Of a stretch of DNA of 64,000 bases, positions 52,148 to 61,379 are shown piece after piece. Within the stretch, counting starts at the first letter, position 1, and the number at the start of each line of letters is the position of its first letter. Both the position numbers and the translations under genes were made by a program. The notes beneath the pieces were generated by a model. That model did no database searches. It saw nothing but the letters and a program-made list of their open reading frames with translations, and had not been told where the DNA came from. The DNA comes from Butyricimonas sp. Marseille-P3923 (lineage in GTDB: Bacteria > Bacteroidota > Bacteroidia > Bacteroidales > Marinifilaceae), in contig NZ_FXXL01000007.1 of assembly GCF_900184685.1 (NCBI RefSeq), positions 372,001-436,000 on the forward strand, in the 5' to 3' direction.

Positions 52148-53887
52148 ATGTATTGCCCTGAATGCGGAAATAAAATAGAAGACGGGAACGTGCTTTTTTG
52201 TTCGGAATGCGGAACAAAATTGGAGAGGGACGTTCACACGATGAACAAGGATTCCATGGGTTCGTCCTCGTCTAAAGAAGCGGGTATTCATGGATTGCTT
52301 TTCACGAATCTGAATTTGCTGGCAGAAAAACTGGATGTTGACGAGCAAAGTTTAACAGCCGTGTTTGACAAATTTATCGTGGAGAAAAGGAAGTGTGGCG
52401 TTTCGTACAAACTTGTCGATGCCGGTAATTATTCTTACGGGAAGAGCGGTTTTTTCGGGAAGACCAGAACGGTCAGTTTAAATGCCGACAGTTCGTTGTG
52501 GGATTATATGGACATACTGATGGACGTTCATCAACGGGAGAAAGCGGCGGGAAAGGAAGAATCACAATACCTGTTTATTATAGGAGGAAGCGATATTATT
52601 CCCATGCCGTGCGTCCGTCATTATATCCCGGATGATAGTAATGATGACAGTATCGATACGGATATACTTTACGCTTATCCCTACGGCAAGGAGATGCTTG
52701 CTTTACTTGAAAGTCAGGAGATATTCAAGTACGAACAGCTTTTTTTCGTGGGACGGTTGCCTTTCGGGGAGGATGCGTCGAGTGAAGATTTACTCGATTA
52801 CCTGAAGCGGGATATCGAAAATTCTCACGGTATTCCGATGACCGCGGCTTACGGGCAATGCGATCCTAACTGGAAGAATGTGTCCGTCCGTGTGGCGGGT
52901 GATCTTTTGAGTGGTAATTATTTGCGTAATTTCGACGGTCGTTTGCCGGCTGATTGTTATTATAACCGGCTTATTCTTTCTCCCATGGTTATGGAGGAGA
53001 ATGTCAGCCAAGTTTTCCACGCGGGAGCTTCTTTGTATTATTATAACCTTCATGGAGGGGAAGGGGTGGAGTCACGCGGTTATTTCGGAGCCATGCTTCA
53101 TAAAAGCGGGGAGGGAGCTTATCCGGTCATCGAGCCGGAACACATGATGACTTGTCTGGCTCCTAATATCGTTATCAGCGAGGCTTGTTACGGGGGACGT
53201 TTTATCGGGCTGGATAGGTATCACAGTATGTTATTGGCCTCGCTTTCCGCGAACACGTTGGCTTTCGTGGGTTCGTCGCGGGTGGCTTGGGGTTCCGTGG
53301 ATTCTTTGAACGCGACTCCTTCCACGGTTGCTTTGTGCGAGGCGGATATCATCGCCAGTTGCTTCATGAATGCCGTTTTGCAAGGATATACCGTGGCGCA
53401 GGCGTTGTTTATCGCGCGTAGTGCTTTGTTACAGGGAACCGAGCTGGGCAGTTTATACTCGGCTTTGACGATCGTGGAATTTAATCTTTTCGGTGACCCG
53501 ACTCTCTCGATGAATTTTTACAAGGGGGGAAAGTCGGAGGGCGAAAGGCTTGGAAAGAAGGCTCTGGTTCCTGAAGACGCTAAAATCGGGTGTACTGTCG
53601 AGAGAATTAAATCGGGGAACAGGAGCGGTTCCATTCTGGAACAGGTGCGTGGTGCCGTTGATGCTAATATTCTCCAAATTCACACGATGATAAATCAATA
53701 CCTGTACGCGAATTATGGCGTGGCACCGCGTGAGGTTGACGGGATTTTTAAAGTGCGATATAAAGACGGGCGGGAAGAATTACAGTTTAATTATGACATG
53801 GAGGCTCAAAAGGGAAAAATACCTGCCCGTTATGTCATAACGACCACTGTCGGCGGGGAAATCAAGCGTGTTTACACGGCAAAATGA
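52148..53887 (+). CDS. Cytoplasmic zinc-ribbon + caspase/gingipain-like (C25-fold) protein
   Basis: A 579-aa protein without a signal peptide. Residues 3-22 form a zinc ribbon (CPEC..CSECG). The C25/CD-clan-like domain spans about 85-460: FIIGGSDIIPMP, an ILYAYPYG strand, FFVGRLPFG, a catalytic-type His302 in YNLHGGEG, Cys347 in ISEACYGGRFIG and the closing EFNLFGDPTLSM typical of gingipain-fold proteins. The C-terminal 120 residues are a separate domain. Gingipains are secreted; this version is intracellular, so it may act on internal targets such as its operon partners. Active-site assignment is by pattern only. Confidence 0.75.
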   Translation: MYCPECGNKIEDGNVLFCSECGTKLERDVHTMNKDSMGSSSSKEAGIHGLLFTNLNLLAEKLDVDEQSLTAVFDKFIVEKRKCGVSYKLVDAGNYSYGKSGFFGKTRTVSLNADSSLWDYMDILMDVHQREKAAGKEESQYLFIIGGSDIIPMPCVRHYIPDDSNDDSIDTDILYAYPYGKEMLALLESQEIFKYEQLFFVGRLPFGEDASSEDLLDYLKRDIENSHGIPMTAAYGQCDPNWKNVSVRVAGDLLSGNYLRNFDGRLPADCYYNRLILSPMVMEENVSQVFHAGASLYYYNLHGGEGVESRGYFGAMLHKSGEGAYPVIEPEHMMTCLAPNIVISEACYGGRFIGLDRYHSMLLASLSANTLAFVGSSRVAWGSVDSLNATPSTVALCEADIIASCFMNAVLQGYTVAQALFIARSALLQGTELGSLYSALTIVEFNLFGDPTLSMNFYKGGKSEGERLGKKALVPEDAKIGCTVERIKSGNRSGSILEQVRGAVDANILQIHTMINQYLYANYGVAPREVDGIFKVRYKDGREELQFNYDMEAQKGKIPARYVITTTVGGEIKRVYTAK

Positions 53888-53920
53888 AATATTTAAAATA
53901 AGATTGTAAAACGAAATATT

Positions 53921-56203
53921 ATGAATTGTCCTAAATGTAATACAGTCCTTCGTGCAGGTGCAAAGTTTTGCACTTCTTGCGGACAGAAAATAGAGGCCTC
54001 GATGGAATGTCCTCAATGTAGTGCTCCCTTGAAACCGGGGACCAAGTTTTGTACCCAATGCGGCCATCGAATGGTTTCGGCGGAAAAAGCACCGGCTTCA
54101 CCGCAACCGGAAGCGTCCGACTTGAATACGGTGAAGGGGCGTATTTATTGGAATATACAACCGGGGCAAGTTGCCCGGGTGATCAGTGAGGCGGAATTTG
54201 ACTCTTATAATAAGATTCAAGGCATTATCATACCGGAAGGAACAACAGCATATATCCGGGCTAACGGGCGCACTATCGCTTCTATCAGCGGCGGTACTTA
54301 TGATTTTACGGGTTCATCGGAACAAGCGATTAATAATGCGGGAAGAAATTTGCGGAAAGGATGGGAATTTATTGTCAATTTATTTAAAAGCCGCAAGCGG
54401 GAGGAGGGAGATAAGACCGGGGAGGAACTTTACCGGCAACAGCAGAATGTGATTCAGGAAAACGCGAAGCGGGGAGCGGCTTTTTCAATTATCATTTTGT
54501 TGGACAAAGCGTTTCCGCTTCTCATCGGTTCCAAACAGCAGCAGATTGACGGGTACAAGGATTTTACCCCGATGAATATTCAGACCCGGTATCTCGATAT
54601 GGAATTGGGCGTGAATGCCTATTTCAAGATTTCAGACCCGGAACGGTTTATCATTCACTATTTGACGGAGCGGCAGGTGCTGAACACGGCGTTTATCGTG
54701 GACGAGATAACCGATACCGTTCGTACGGTACTCCAAGATGCGTTGTATGACGTGGAACTCTCTTCCAATCGTATCCCGAAGGAACTTCACTCGATGTTAA
54801 AAGACAAGATTAACGCGGTTGCCGCCGAGGCGTTCTTCGGTGTGTCGGTCGTGCGTATCGTGGAGATTTCGGCGGCGAACGAGGATTTGGATCGTTTCAG
54901 GGCGTTGAGTCGTGAATTGTATCTTTCAGAGAAAGAGTTGGATTACCTGCGTCGTTCCAATGAATTCAAGAATAGATTGTCCGATACCGTGAACGCGCAA
55001 CGGTTGCATGAAGCCTCGTCCGATTTGGATTTGGACAAGCAATTGGAAGTGATCAATCATGACCGGTTGTTGCACGAGGATGAAGTGGAAAAATTCAAAT
55101 ATTTCCTGAAAAACGAGCGTATCGTGCGTGAGGCGCAGAATGATGACGAGCGTAACGCGGCTTTAGCGGAATTGGCCAAGACGGGCTTGATCCGTGAAGA
55201 TGAAGTGTATGCGCTTCAGGATCAGTTGCAAACGAACAGCTACCAGCGGGGGATGGCATTCCAGATGATGCAACTTCGTGACGGTATCGAGTTCGAGCGT
55301 GTTCGTCTGGAAGGTGAAGCTGACAAGGCGGCAGTGATTATCAAGAAGGAACTCGAGTTGACCGGTTTACGTGACGATTATGACGACAGCCGTTTCTATA
55401 AAGAAGTTGAAAAACAGCGTACGCTTGCCGAAACTAATTTGGATTTGGAACAGCGTAGCCGTGATATGGACTATCAGGATGTCAAGCGTATGCACGATAT
55501 GGAACGGGAGGATGACGATACCCAATTCCAACAGTTCATGGCGATGCAAAAGGGGGAGGAAGAAGGAAAAGAAAATCAGCGCCGGCATGAGGCGGAACTG
55601 GAACAAACGCGTTTGAAGAGTGCCGAGGAGTTGGAACGTCTGAAGTGGGAGAACTCCAAGGAACTTTCTGACGAGAAGGTGTGGGCGTTAAGCGGTGGCG
55701 ATGCTGCCGTGGCGTATGCCGAGAACAGGTATAGCGCGGATGCCGAGCGGGAAGCGAGCGAACGTCTGGAAGCCCAACGGCGCGAGTTGGATGCGCGCCT
55801 GGAAGCGGAACGCGCGTCCCGTGATGCCGAACACCGGGATAATCAGAGTCAGATGTTCGGGATGATGCGCGACATGATGGCTATGACCGGGGGTATTCAA
55901 GCCCAGAAAGCGGAGGATCGGGATAGTCGGACACGGGAAAAGATGGAGGAAAAAGACCGTCAGTTGCGTGAACGCGATGAGCGTATTCTGCGGCAGGAGG
56001 GACGGATGGATACGGCTTACGACCGTGCGTTGGATTATAGCACCCGCGGTAACGCACCCGCTCAACCGAGGCAGAACGCGGAGTTGGAGCAGGTAGCACG
56101 GCAAGCGGGAGCGAAAACAGTTGCTTTTGTCGTGTGTCCGGAATGCGGGAAGCAGTTGGAGGCCGGAATCAAGTTTTGCGAGGATTGCGGAGCCGAGGTT
56201 TAA
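53921..56203 (+). CDS. Zinc-ribbon SPFH/coiled-coil protein
   Basis: A 760-aa protein with two N-terminal zinc ribbons (CPKC..CTSCG at 3-21 and CPQC..CTQCG at 30-48) and an SPFH/band-7-like domain (about 185-340: PLLIGSKQQQIDGYKDF, LGVNAYFKISDPERFIIHYLTE). A long charged coiled coil (about 340-700) and a third zinc ribbon at the very C terminus (CPECGKQLEAGIKFCEDCG) follow. There is no signal peptide or transmembrane helix. SPFH proteins form oligomeric rings or membrane microdomains; YdjI/virion-core-type bacterial members recruit partners through zinc ribbons. It is third in the operon, 33 bp after the C25-like gene. Confidence 0.82.
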   Translation: MNCPKCNTVLRAGAKFCTSCGQKIEASMECPQCSAPLKPGTKFCTQCGHRMVSAEKAPASPQPEASDLNTVKGRIYWNIQPGQVARVISEAEFDSYNKIQGIIIPEGTTAYIRANGRTIASISGGTYDFTGSSEQAINNAGRNLRKGWEFIVNLFKSRKREEGDKTGEELYRQQQNVIQENAKRGAAFSIIILLDKAFPLLIGSKQQQIDGYKDFTPMNIQTRYLDMELGVNAYFKISDPERFIIHYLTERQVLNTAFIVDEITDTVRTVLQDALYDVELSSNRIPKELHSMLKDKINAVAAEAFFGVSVVRIVEISAANEDLDRFRALSRELYLSEKELDYLRRSNEFKNRLSDTVNAQRLHEASSDLDLDKQLEVINHDRLLHEDEVEKFKYFLKNERIVREAQNDDERNAALAELAKTGLIREDEVYALQDQLQTNSYQRGMAFQMMQLRDGIEFERVRLEGEADKAAVIIKKELELTGLRDDYDDSRFYKEVEKQRTLAETNLDLEQRSRDMDYQDVKRMHDMEREDDDTQFQQFMAMQKGEEEGKENQRRHEAELEQTRLKSAEELERLKWENSKELSDEKVWALSGGDAAVAYAENRYSADAEREASERLEAQRRELDARLEAERASRDAEHRDNQSQMFGMMRDMMAMTGGIQAQKAEDRDSRTREKMEEKDRQLRERDERILRQEGRMDTAYDRALDYSTRGNAPAQPRQNAELEQVARQAGAKTVAFVVCPECGKQLEAGIKFCEDCGAEV

Positions 56204-56236
56204 CAAAAGAATTTCTCATTTCAAAGAGTTAAGGAT

Positions 56237-56530
56237 ATGACAATAATTCATGGAATCATAGAGTGTCGTTTGCAGCATATCGGGTCGAAGTCGGAAGGCG
56301 TGAGAGCGGTTCTGAAAGGAGATGACGGCAGGACGTATAAACTCTATCGGGTTGGCATCTTACCTGCCGGGGATCCTTTTTTTATCCCTTATGACGGGAT
56401 GCGGGTCGGGATTTCCGGAAACGCGGAGGAAGCGACAGGGAGTTTTTGTGTAACATCTATTCTATTGGATGACGGAACGGAAGTTTTTTCGCAACCGGTA
56501 GAACCTCCCGTTGCCGACGAGTCTGTTTAG
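56237..56530 (+). CDS. Small hypothetical protein, OB-like
   Basis: A 97-aa protein with no signal peptide or membrane segment. The alternating pattern (IIECRLQHIG, VRAVLKGDDGRTYKLYR, MRVGISGNAEEATGSFCVTSILL) suggests a five-stranded OB-like beta barrel. I do not recognise a family. It lies 33 bp after the SPFH gene and 53 bp before the Sel1 zinc-ribbon gene, and the spacing supports a real gene. Confidence 0.65.
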   Translation: MTIIHGIIECRLQHIGSKSEGVRAVLKGDDGRTYKLYRVGILPAGDPFFIPYDGMRVGISGNAEEATGSFCVTSILLDDGTEVFSQPVEPPVADESV

Positions 56531-56583
56531 TCCTATGTGCTGTACGAGTTTAAAGAAAAAAAATGAATTAAAAATACGAGATT

Positions 56584-57780
56584 ATGAACAAAAAGAGATA
56601 TTGTCCGGAATGTGGTCAGGCTATGGAAACGGATGAACGTTTTTGTCAGGATTGCGGGGCAGAGGTACCGTGTGATCCGGATAAAGACTGTGCCGCGGCG
56701 GAGGCGGTTTTGAACGAGGTCAAGCCTTCGGACACGGAGGGATCTATCATCGGCGCGGGGGCGCGGGCAAACGTTACCGGGGGCATCAATAAAACTTCAA
56801 CTACACATACTAATGTCAATACCTCTCATGTGGATAATTCCGCTACCGTCCATAATAACACGACGATAGTGATGGGAAAGGGGGAGATTGAATATTGTGA
56901 GGTATGCGGGAATCCTTTCGGGGAGAAACACGCTCGTTGTCCGAAATGCGGCAAACAGATATGTTTTGACTGTAAGGTGAAGAACAAGAATCGTTGCGTG
57001 GAGTGCGAGAAAAAGTCCGTGAACGAATACAGTGTCGCTTTTCAGCAATTGCTCTTGACGACGAACGGGAATATTGGTATTGCCGGACGGCAGATGATGA
57101 ATCAGAAGGCGAGAGAGTTGGACGTGGAGGACTCGAAAGAGGCTATCGAGGAGGAGATGAATGAATTGTACAAACCGGTGGATAAGGCTGTACAACCCTT
57201 GGTTGGGGGTGCTGCAACATTCACGGGACAATCCGTTCAGCAAGCGGAAATAGCCGGAAAAGGCGTGGGAGCTTTAACCGGGGACAAACCTCTTCAGCCT
57301 CGTTCGACAAGCAAAGGGAAAAACAAGTGGCTTCCTGCGGTTGTTATCGTGTTTGTCGTGATTGGCGTTTTTTTCGTTTTTGGCAAGAAAGATAATTCTT
57401 CCAAAGAAACGGCTTCTGTTCCCCCGACGGAACAAAAACAGACGGTTTCTAAACAAGCGGCTCCGGCTGCGGAACAGAAAGCCGCACCACAGGTCACAAC
57501 TCCGGCGAAAACGGAAAAAACGGCGGTAAAGGCTGAACAACCCGTGGTGGCGAAGAAAGATGCTGATTATGATGCGGGAATGGCGGCTTATGATAAGAAG
57601 GAGGGGATTGAAGCCATTCGCCTTTTCAAGAAATCCGGCAGTGCGACGTCTTATTATATGCTGGGTAGGATTTATGAAAGCGGCTGCGGTAAAGTGGCTG
57701 CCAACGCAATGATGGCACGGCAGAATTTTAAGAAAGCTGCCGATATGGGAAATGAAGACGCGAAAGCGAAATTGAAATGA
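56584..57780 (+). CDS. Membrane-anchored zinc-ribbon protein with Sel1-like repeats
   Basis: A 398-aa protein: an N-terminal zinc ribbon (CPECG..CQDCG, 7-25), a low-complexity Asn/Thr-rich stretch (about 60-100), a treble-clef/B-box-like cluster (about 104-145: CEVCG, CPKCGKQICFDC, CVECE) and one transmembrane helix (about 247-266). A Lys/Ala/Pro-rich spacer and a C-terminal Sel1/TPR-like repeat (about 340-398: YYMLGRIYESG, ARQNFKKAADMGNEDA) follow. The first zinc ribbon is like that of the C25 and SPFH proteins, which suggests shared contacts. The helix would place the Sel1 part in the periplasm. Confidence 0.78.
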   Translation: MNKKRYCPECGQAMETDERFCQDCGAEVPCDPDKDCAAAEAVLNEVKPSDTEGSIIGAGARANVTGGINKTSTTHTNVNTSHVDNSATVHNNTTIVMGKGEIEYCEVCGNPFGEKHARCPKCGKQICFDCKVKNKNRCVECEKKSVNEYSVAFQQLLLTTNGNIGIAGRQMMNQKARELDVEDSKEAIEEEMNELYKPVDKAVQPLVGGAATFTGQSVQQAEIAGKGVGALTGDKPLQPRSTSKGKNKWLPAVVIVFVVIGVFFVFGKKDNSSKETASVPPTEQKQTVSKQAAPAAEQKAAPQVTTPAKTEKTAVKAEQPVVAKKDADYDAGMAAYDKKEGIEAIRLFKKSGSATSYYMLGRIYESGCGKVAANAMMARQNFKKAADMGNEDAKAKLK

Positions 57781-57811
57781 AAATAAAAAAACATATTAAT
57801 AGAATTTACTA

Positions 57812-58741
57812 ATGACTAAAATTGGCGCTATGTTAAAAATTGTTTTGAGTGTTGCCTTGTTCTGTGTTGTAGCAATTGCAGTTCAAGCTCAGGAAGTTAA
57901 GAAACCGCGTTTGTACGTGGAGTATTTCACGGAAGCGAATGGAGTATCGAAAGCGGACGGCGATAAAGTTCGTCAGGCGGTGATTGATGCCCTCAGCAAG
58001 ACAAAGCGTTTCGAGTTGGTAGACCGGGATGTTGAAAGCTCTCTTAAAAAGGAAGAGGAACGCCGTTCCGACGAGAAAGCGATGGGAGATGAAAAAGCCC
58101 GTACACAAACCATGTCTGCCGCCGCCCATGATTATATCTTGAGCGGGAATGTATTGGGTTGTTCCGTGAAATCCGAACAAAAAGACGGCAAGACGATGTA
58201 CACCTGTGTTTTGAATTATTCTGTCACGTTGACGGAAGTTACCACGTCAACGACTGTTGCAACCAAAGCGTTCGATCATTCACCTTCGGGGATAGGCGGT
58301 ACCGTGGGTAAACTTTTGGATATGTCGGATTCGAAAGAAAAGGCAATTGCCGGTGCCGTTAATATGATTTCCAGTGATATTCAGGATTTCCTGATCAAGG
58401 AATTTCCGTTGGAAGGTACAGTTATCCCTTTGGACTATGAGGTGAAGAAGGACAAAATGGTAAAGTGTTACATTGATTTGGGGGCTGAACACGGGGTTAA
58501 GAAAGGAGATTATTTTTCCGTTTTGTCGCCCAGCGTAAGAGCCGGTCGCACGACTTACAGCGAAGTGGGGCGGTTAAGAGTGGAAGAAGTGGTAGACGGA
58601 ACCATGTCGCAGTGTAAGGTGGTGCAAGGGGACAAGCGAGTGTTTGCCGCGATGGAAAGTTTTCAAGCACTGGATGAAGCGGCACAGAAGAAACAAGCTC
58701 TAAAGATTAAATCGACGGTGGCGCCTTTATTATCATTTTAA
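57812..58741 (+). CDS. CsgG/LpoB-like exported protein
   Basis: A 309-aa exported protein (signal peptide ending AVQAQEV). The N-terminal domain (about 28-200) has the CsgG/LpoB-type layout with VRQAVIDALSKTKRFELVDRD and a DYILSGNVLG strand. The C-terminal part (about 225-300) has YIDLGAEHGVKKGDYFSVL, similar to the FlgT C-terminal type, followed by VGRLRVEEVV. No lipobox is seen. CsgG makes a secretion pore and LpoB activates a peptidoglycan synthase; the operon's transglycosylase makes a cell-wall link attractive, but this is inference. Confidence 0.72.
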   Translation: MTKIGAMLKIVLSVALFCVVAIAVQAQEVKKPRLYVEYFTEANGVSKADGDKVRQAVIDALSKTKRFELVDRDVESSLKKEEERRSDEKAMGDEKARTQTMSAAAHDYILSGNVLGCSVKSEQKDGKTMYTCVLNYSVTLTEVTTSTTVATKAFDHSPSGIGGTVGKLLDMSDSKEKAIAGAVNMISSDIQDFLIKEFPLEGTVIPLDYEVKKDKMVKCYIDLGAEHGVKKGDYFSVLSPSVRAGRTTYSEVGRLRVEEVVDGTMSQCKVVQGDKRVFAAMESFQALDEAAQKKQALKIKSTVAPLLSF

Positions 58742-58750
58742 TAGTCAGCT

Positions 58751-59998
58751 ATGAAAAAAATAATTAGCCTATTTTGTGTACTATTATTCGGGGGTGTAAT
58801 TTCAGTAAAGGCTCAGGATTATCTTCAGATTGTTTCTTTGGAATCGGATAACGGGACACAAGCTGTTTTTTCTTCTGCGGGGGCGGCTGAGAATAAAAAA
58901 GGGATTGAAACAGACGCTATAAAATCACTTATCTATACCTTGTTTTTTCAAGGTGTAGAAGGTGTTAATGACGGGAAACCTTTGGTTAGCAAGCCTAACG
59001 AGGCCTATACCAATTCGTTTTTTAATAATCAGGCGCGCTACGCTTCTTATGTGGTGCGTACCGAAGAGGCTGTCAAGGCCGCGAAGATTGGCGGACGTTA
59101 CCAAGGGACGACGCGTGTCACGTTGCGCCTTCGCCAATTGATAAACGACGTGAGGAAGAACACGGGTTATGACCAGATGGTGGCGGAAACTCCTAAACCC
59201 CGCCTGCCTAAACCCACAATCATTGTTGTTCCTTACAAGAAGGAAGGCGAAAGTTTTCAAAGCATACTGGAGAATGACTATGATCTTCGTGTTGCCGTGG
59301 CTGCCGTGCAGAAAGGGTTTGAAGATTGTGATATTAAAACGAGGGATTTGCAGGGGACTATCGACGCGATGAAACGGCGTATGCAATACGAGGACAATGC
59401 CGGTGCGGCGGATTCCAATGATAAGCAGCTTTTGCTGTCGTCGGGTGCGGATGTGTATGTCACCGTGGATATGAAAAAGGATGTCACGGAACAGGATGCC
59501 CGCGTATCATTGATAATGAAGGCTTACGAAACGGCAAGCGGAACTATCTGGGCATCGGAAGATGGGTGGACGAATCGTTTCCGTACCAGAGCCACGGATG
59601 TTTTGTGTTCTCATGCCGTTAAGGACAATCTTCCGAAGTTCTTGGAACAGATTGTTAAGAATTATTCTCAGCCGGCACGTGTCGTTTTGCAAATATCCAT
59701 TAGCGGAAGTTCTATAAGTTCCTTGAACGATGCTTCCTGCTCTAATGGAGAGCGGATTTTGGATTTTATCCAGAATTGGTTGGATCGTAACGCTTTTGAA
59801 GGGGATTATCATATGCAGGGTATTATGGGAGAGTCGGCTATATTTGATTATGTCATGATTCCTATGCAAGACGAGAACGGTTACAAAATGACCGCGGACA
59901 AATTCGCCGGTCAACTGGGACGGCAACTCAAAGAACAGGGTGTTTCCGCCTCTTATCGTATCGAGGGCGGCACGATTTTGCTGATGCTGGATTTGTAG
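58751..59998 (+). CDS. DUF6175-type exported protein
   Basis: A 415-aa exported protein (signal peptide ending SVKAQDY). Segments KPTIIVVPYKKEGESFQSILEND and VQKGFEDCDIKTRDLQGTIDAMKRR resemble the DUF6175 proteins that accompany CsgG- and LPP20-like genes in Bacteroidetes. The N-terminal 120 residues form another domain (TDAIKSLIYTLFFQGV). The function is unknown. It begins 9 bp after the CsgG-like gene, so the two are certainly co-transcribed. Confidence 0.65.
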   Translation: MKKIISLFCVLLFGGVISVKAQDYLQIVSLESDNGTQAVFSSAGAAENKKGIETDAIKSLIYTLFFQGVEGVNDGKPLVSKPNEAYTNSFFNNQARYASYVVRTEEAVKAAKIGGRYQGTTRVTLRLRQLINDVRKNTGYDQMVAETPKPRLPKPTIIVVPYKKEGESFQSILENDYDLRVAVAAVQKGFEDCDIKTRDLQGTIDAMKRRMQYEDNAGAADSNDKQLLLSSGADVYVTVDMKKDVTEQDARVSLIMKAYETASGTIWASEDGWTNRFRTRATDVLCSHAVKDNLPKFLEQIVKNYSQPARVVLQISISGSSISSLNDASCSNGERILDFIQNWLDRNAFEGDYHMQGIMGESAIFDYVMIPMQDENGYKMTADKFAGQLGRQLKEQGVSASYRIEGGTILLMLDL

Positions 59999-60027
59999 AG
60001 AGTAATAACAGTTAAAAGAAAAGGATT

Positions 60028-61368
60028 ATGCGAAAGATTATTTTAAGCTTGTTGCTTTCCGTGTACGGTGTTTTTCAAGCCGGAGCGCAGGAACCCGAAT
60101 GGGTAAACAAGCGTCCGACTTCGCCGGATATGTATATCGGCATAGGCATGGCATCGCTGACAGAAACCGACTACATGAAAAAGGCCACTCAAAATGCTCT
60201 GTTGGACATTGTTTCACAGATAGCGATAAAACTTGAAAATAATTCTTTTTTACATCGGGTGGATGTAGACGGGAAGTCGCGCGAGATGTTCGAGGACAAG
60301 ATTCACGGTTCGCTGGTGGCTTGGATAGAAGGGCAGGAGTTGAAGGATACCTACCAATCCGGACAAAAATACTACGTGTATTATGTTCTGGATAAAAACG
60401 TGTATGCCCGGAAGGCGGAGGAACGCAGGCAGCAGGCGATAAAAACGGGTATGGATTACCTGCAAAAGGGACGTGCCGCGGAAGAAGCCATGAATCTCAC
60501 GCAAGCCGTCCAGCTTTACGGTAAAGGACTTGAAGCCGCGGAACCGTGGGTGTTTATGGATTTGACGACGGACGAGGGGGGAAGGTCTGTAAATGTTCCC
60601 GTTGAACTTTACAATGCCTACATGAATGTATTCAGCGGTATGGCTATTACCACGAATGTCGTTCAAGTGGAAGGGGAGGCTTTCAAGGCGGTTGCTGAGC
60701 CTATTGCCGGGTGTCTTTCAAAGAATGGCGTTGTTGTTCCCAATGTGAAGTTGAAAGCGTCGTTCGTGTCCGGTAGCGGTGCCGTGTCGCCTGCCATACA
60801 GACGGATCACACGGGGACGGCTGAATTTTACGTGACGAATATCACGTCTAAAGAAGATGTGCAGGAGTTACGCGTTTCTATTGACGAGTCGTTCACGGAC
60901 GCTCTTCCTGAAGCGTATCGTCGGCTGTTACAAAATCAAACGTGGTCGGCTGCCAAGGTTTCTATTCTGTTGAAAAGTGCCCCGATCACGGCTTACTTGT
61001 ATGTCAACGATAATGACTTGGAAGGATGTGAACGCCATATCAGCAGTTTATTGACCAACAATTATTTCACGCTGTCGGAAGACCCGGATGCTCCACAATA
61101 TTTTGTCGATTTGTCAACAAAAATGGAGATGGGGGAAACGGTTACCGGTGGTATTTATGATTTGAACGCGTGTTATTGTACACTCGTTCTCAAGATTTAT
61201 AATAACAAGAATCAGCAGATGTTACTAAACTATTCGGTGAATCGCGTGAAAGTTCTGGTACCTATCAGTAAGTCTGCGGAAGAAACTATTTCAATGTGTG
61301 TGCGGGAAGTTATGAAACGTGTCAACCGTGAATTACCGGACCGGATTAAAAAATTAAAAATCAATTAA
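60028..61368 (+). CDS. LPP20-like exported protein
   Basis: A 446-aa exported protein (signal peptide ending QAGAQE). The N-terminal region (EPEWVNKRPTSPDMYIGIGMAS, then KATQNALLDIVSQIAIKLENN) matches the LPP20/LpoA-type fold of the next gene's family. A helical stretch with YGKGLEAAEPW (about 150-185) and an Ig-like section (about 225-300) follow, then a beta-rich domain. It is not a lipoprotein. It probably forms an envelope complex with its neighbours. Confidence 0.65.
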   Translation: MRKIILSLLLSVYGVFQAGAQEPEWVNKRPTSPDMYIGIGMASLTETDYMKKATQNALLDIVSQIAIKLENNSFLHRVDVDGKSREMFEDKIHGSLVAWIEGQELKDTYQSGQKYYVYYVLDKNVYARKAEERRQQAIKTGMDYLQKGRAAEEAMNLTQAVQLYGKGLEAAEPWVFMDLTTDEGGRSVNVPVELYNAYMNVFSGMAITTNVVQVEGEAFKAVAEPIAGCLSKNGVVVPNVKLKASFVSGSGAVSPAIQTDHTGTAEFYVTNITSKEDVQELRVSIDESFTDALPEAYRRLLQNQTWSAAKVSILLKSAPITAYLYVNDNDLEGCERHISSLLTNNYFTLSEDPDAPQYFVDLSTKMEMGETVTGGIYDLNACYCTLVLKIYNNKNQQMLLNYSVNRVKVLVPISKSAEETISMCVREVMKRVNRELPDRIKKLKIN

Positions 61369-61379
61369 AATGTAAGATT

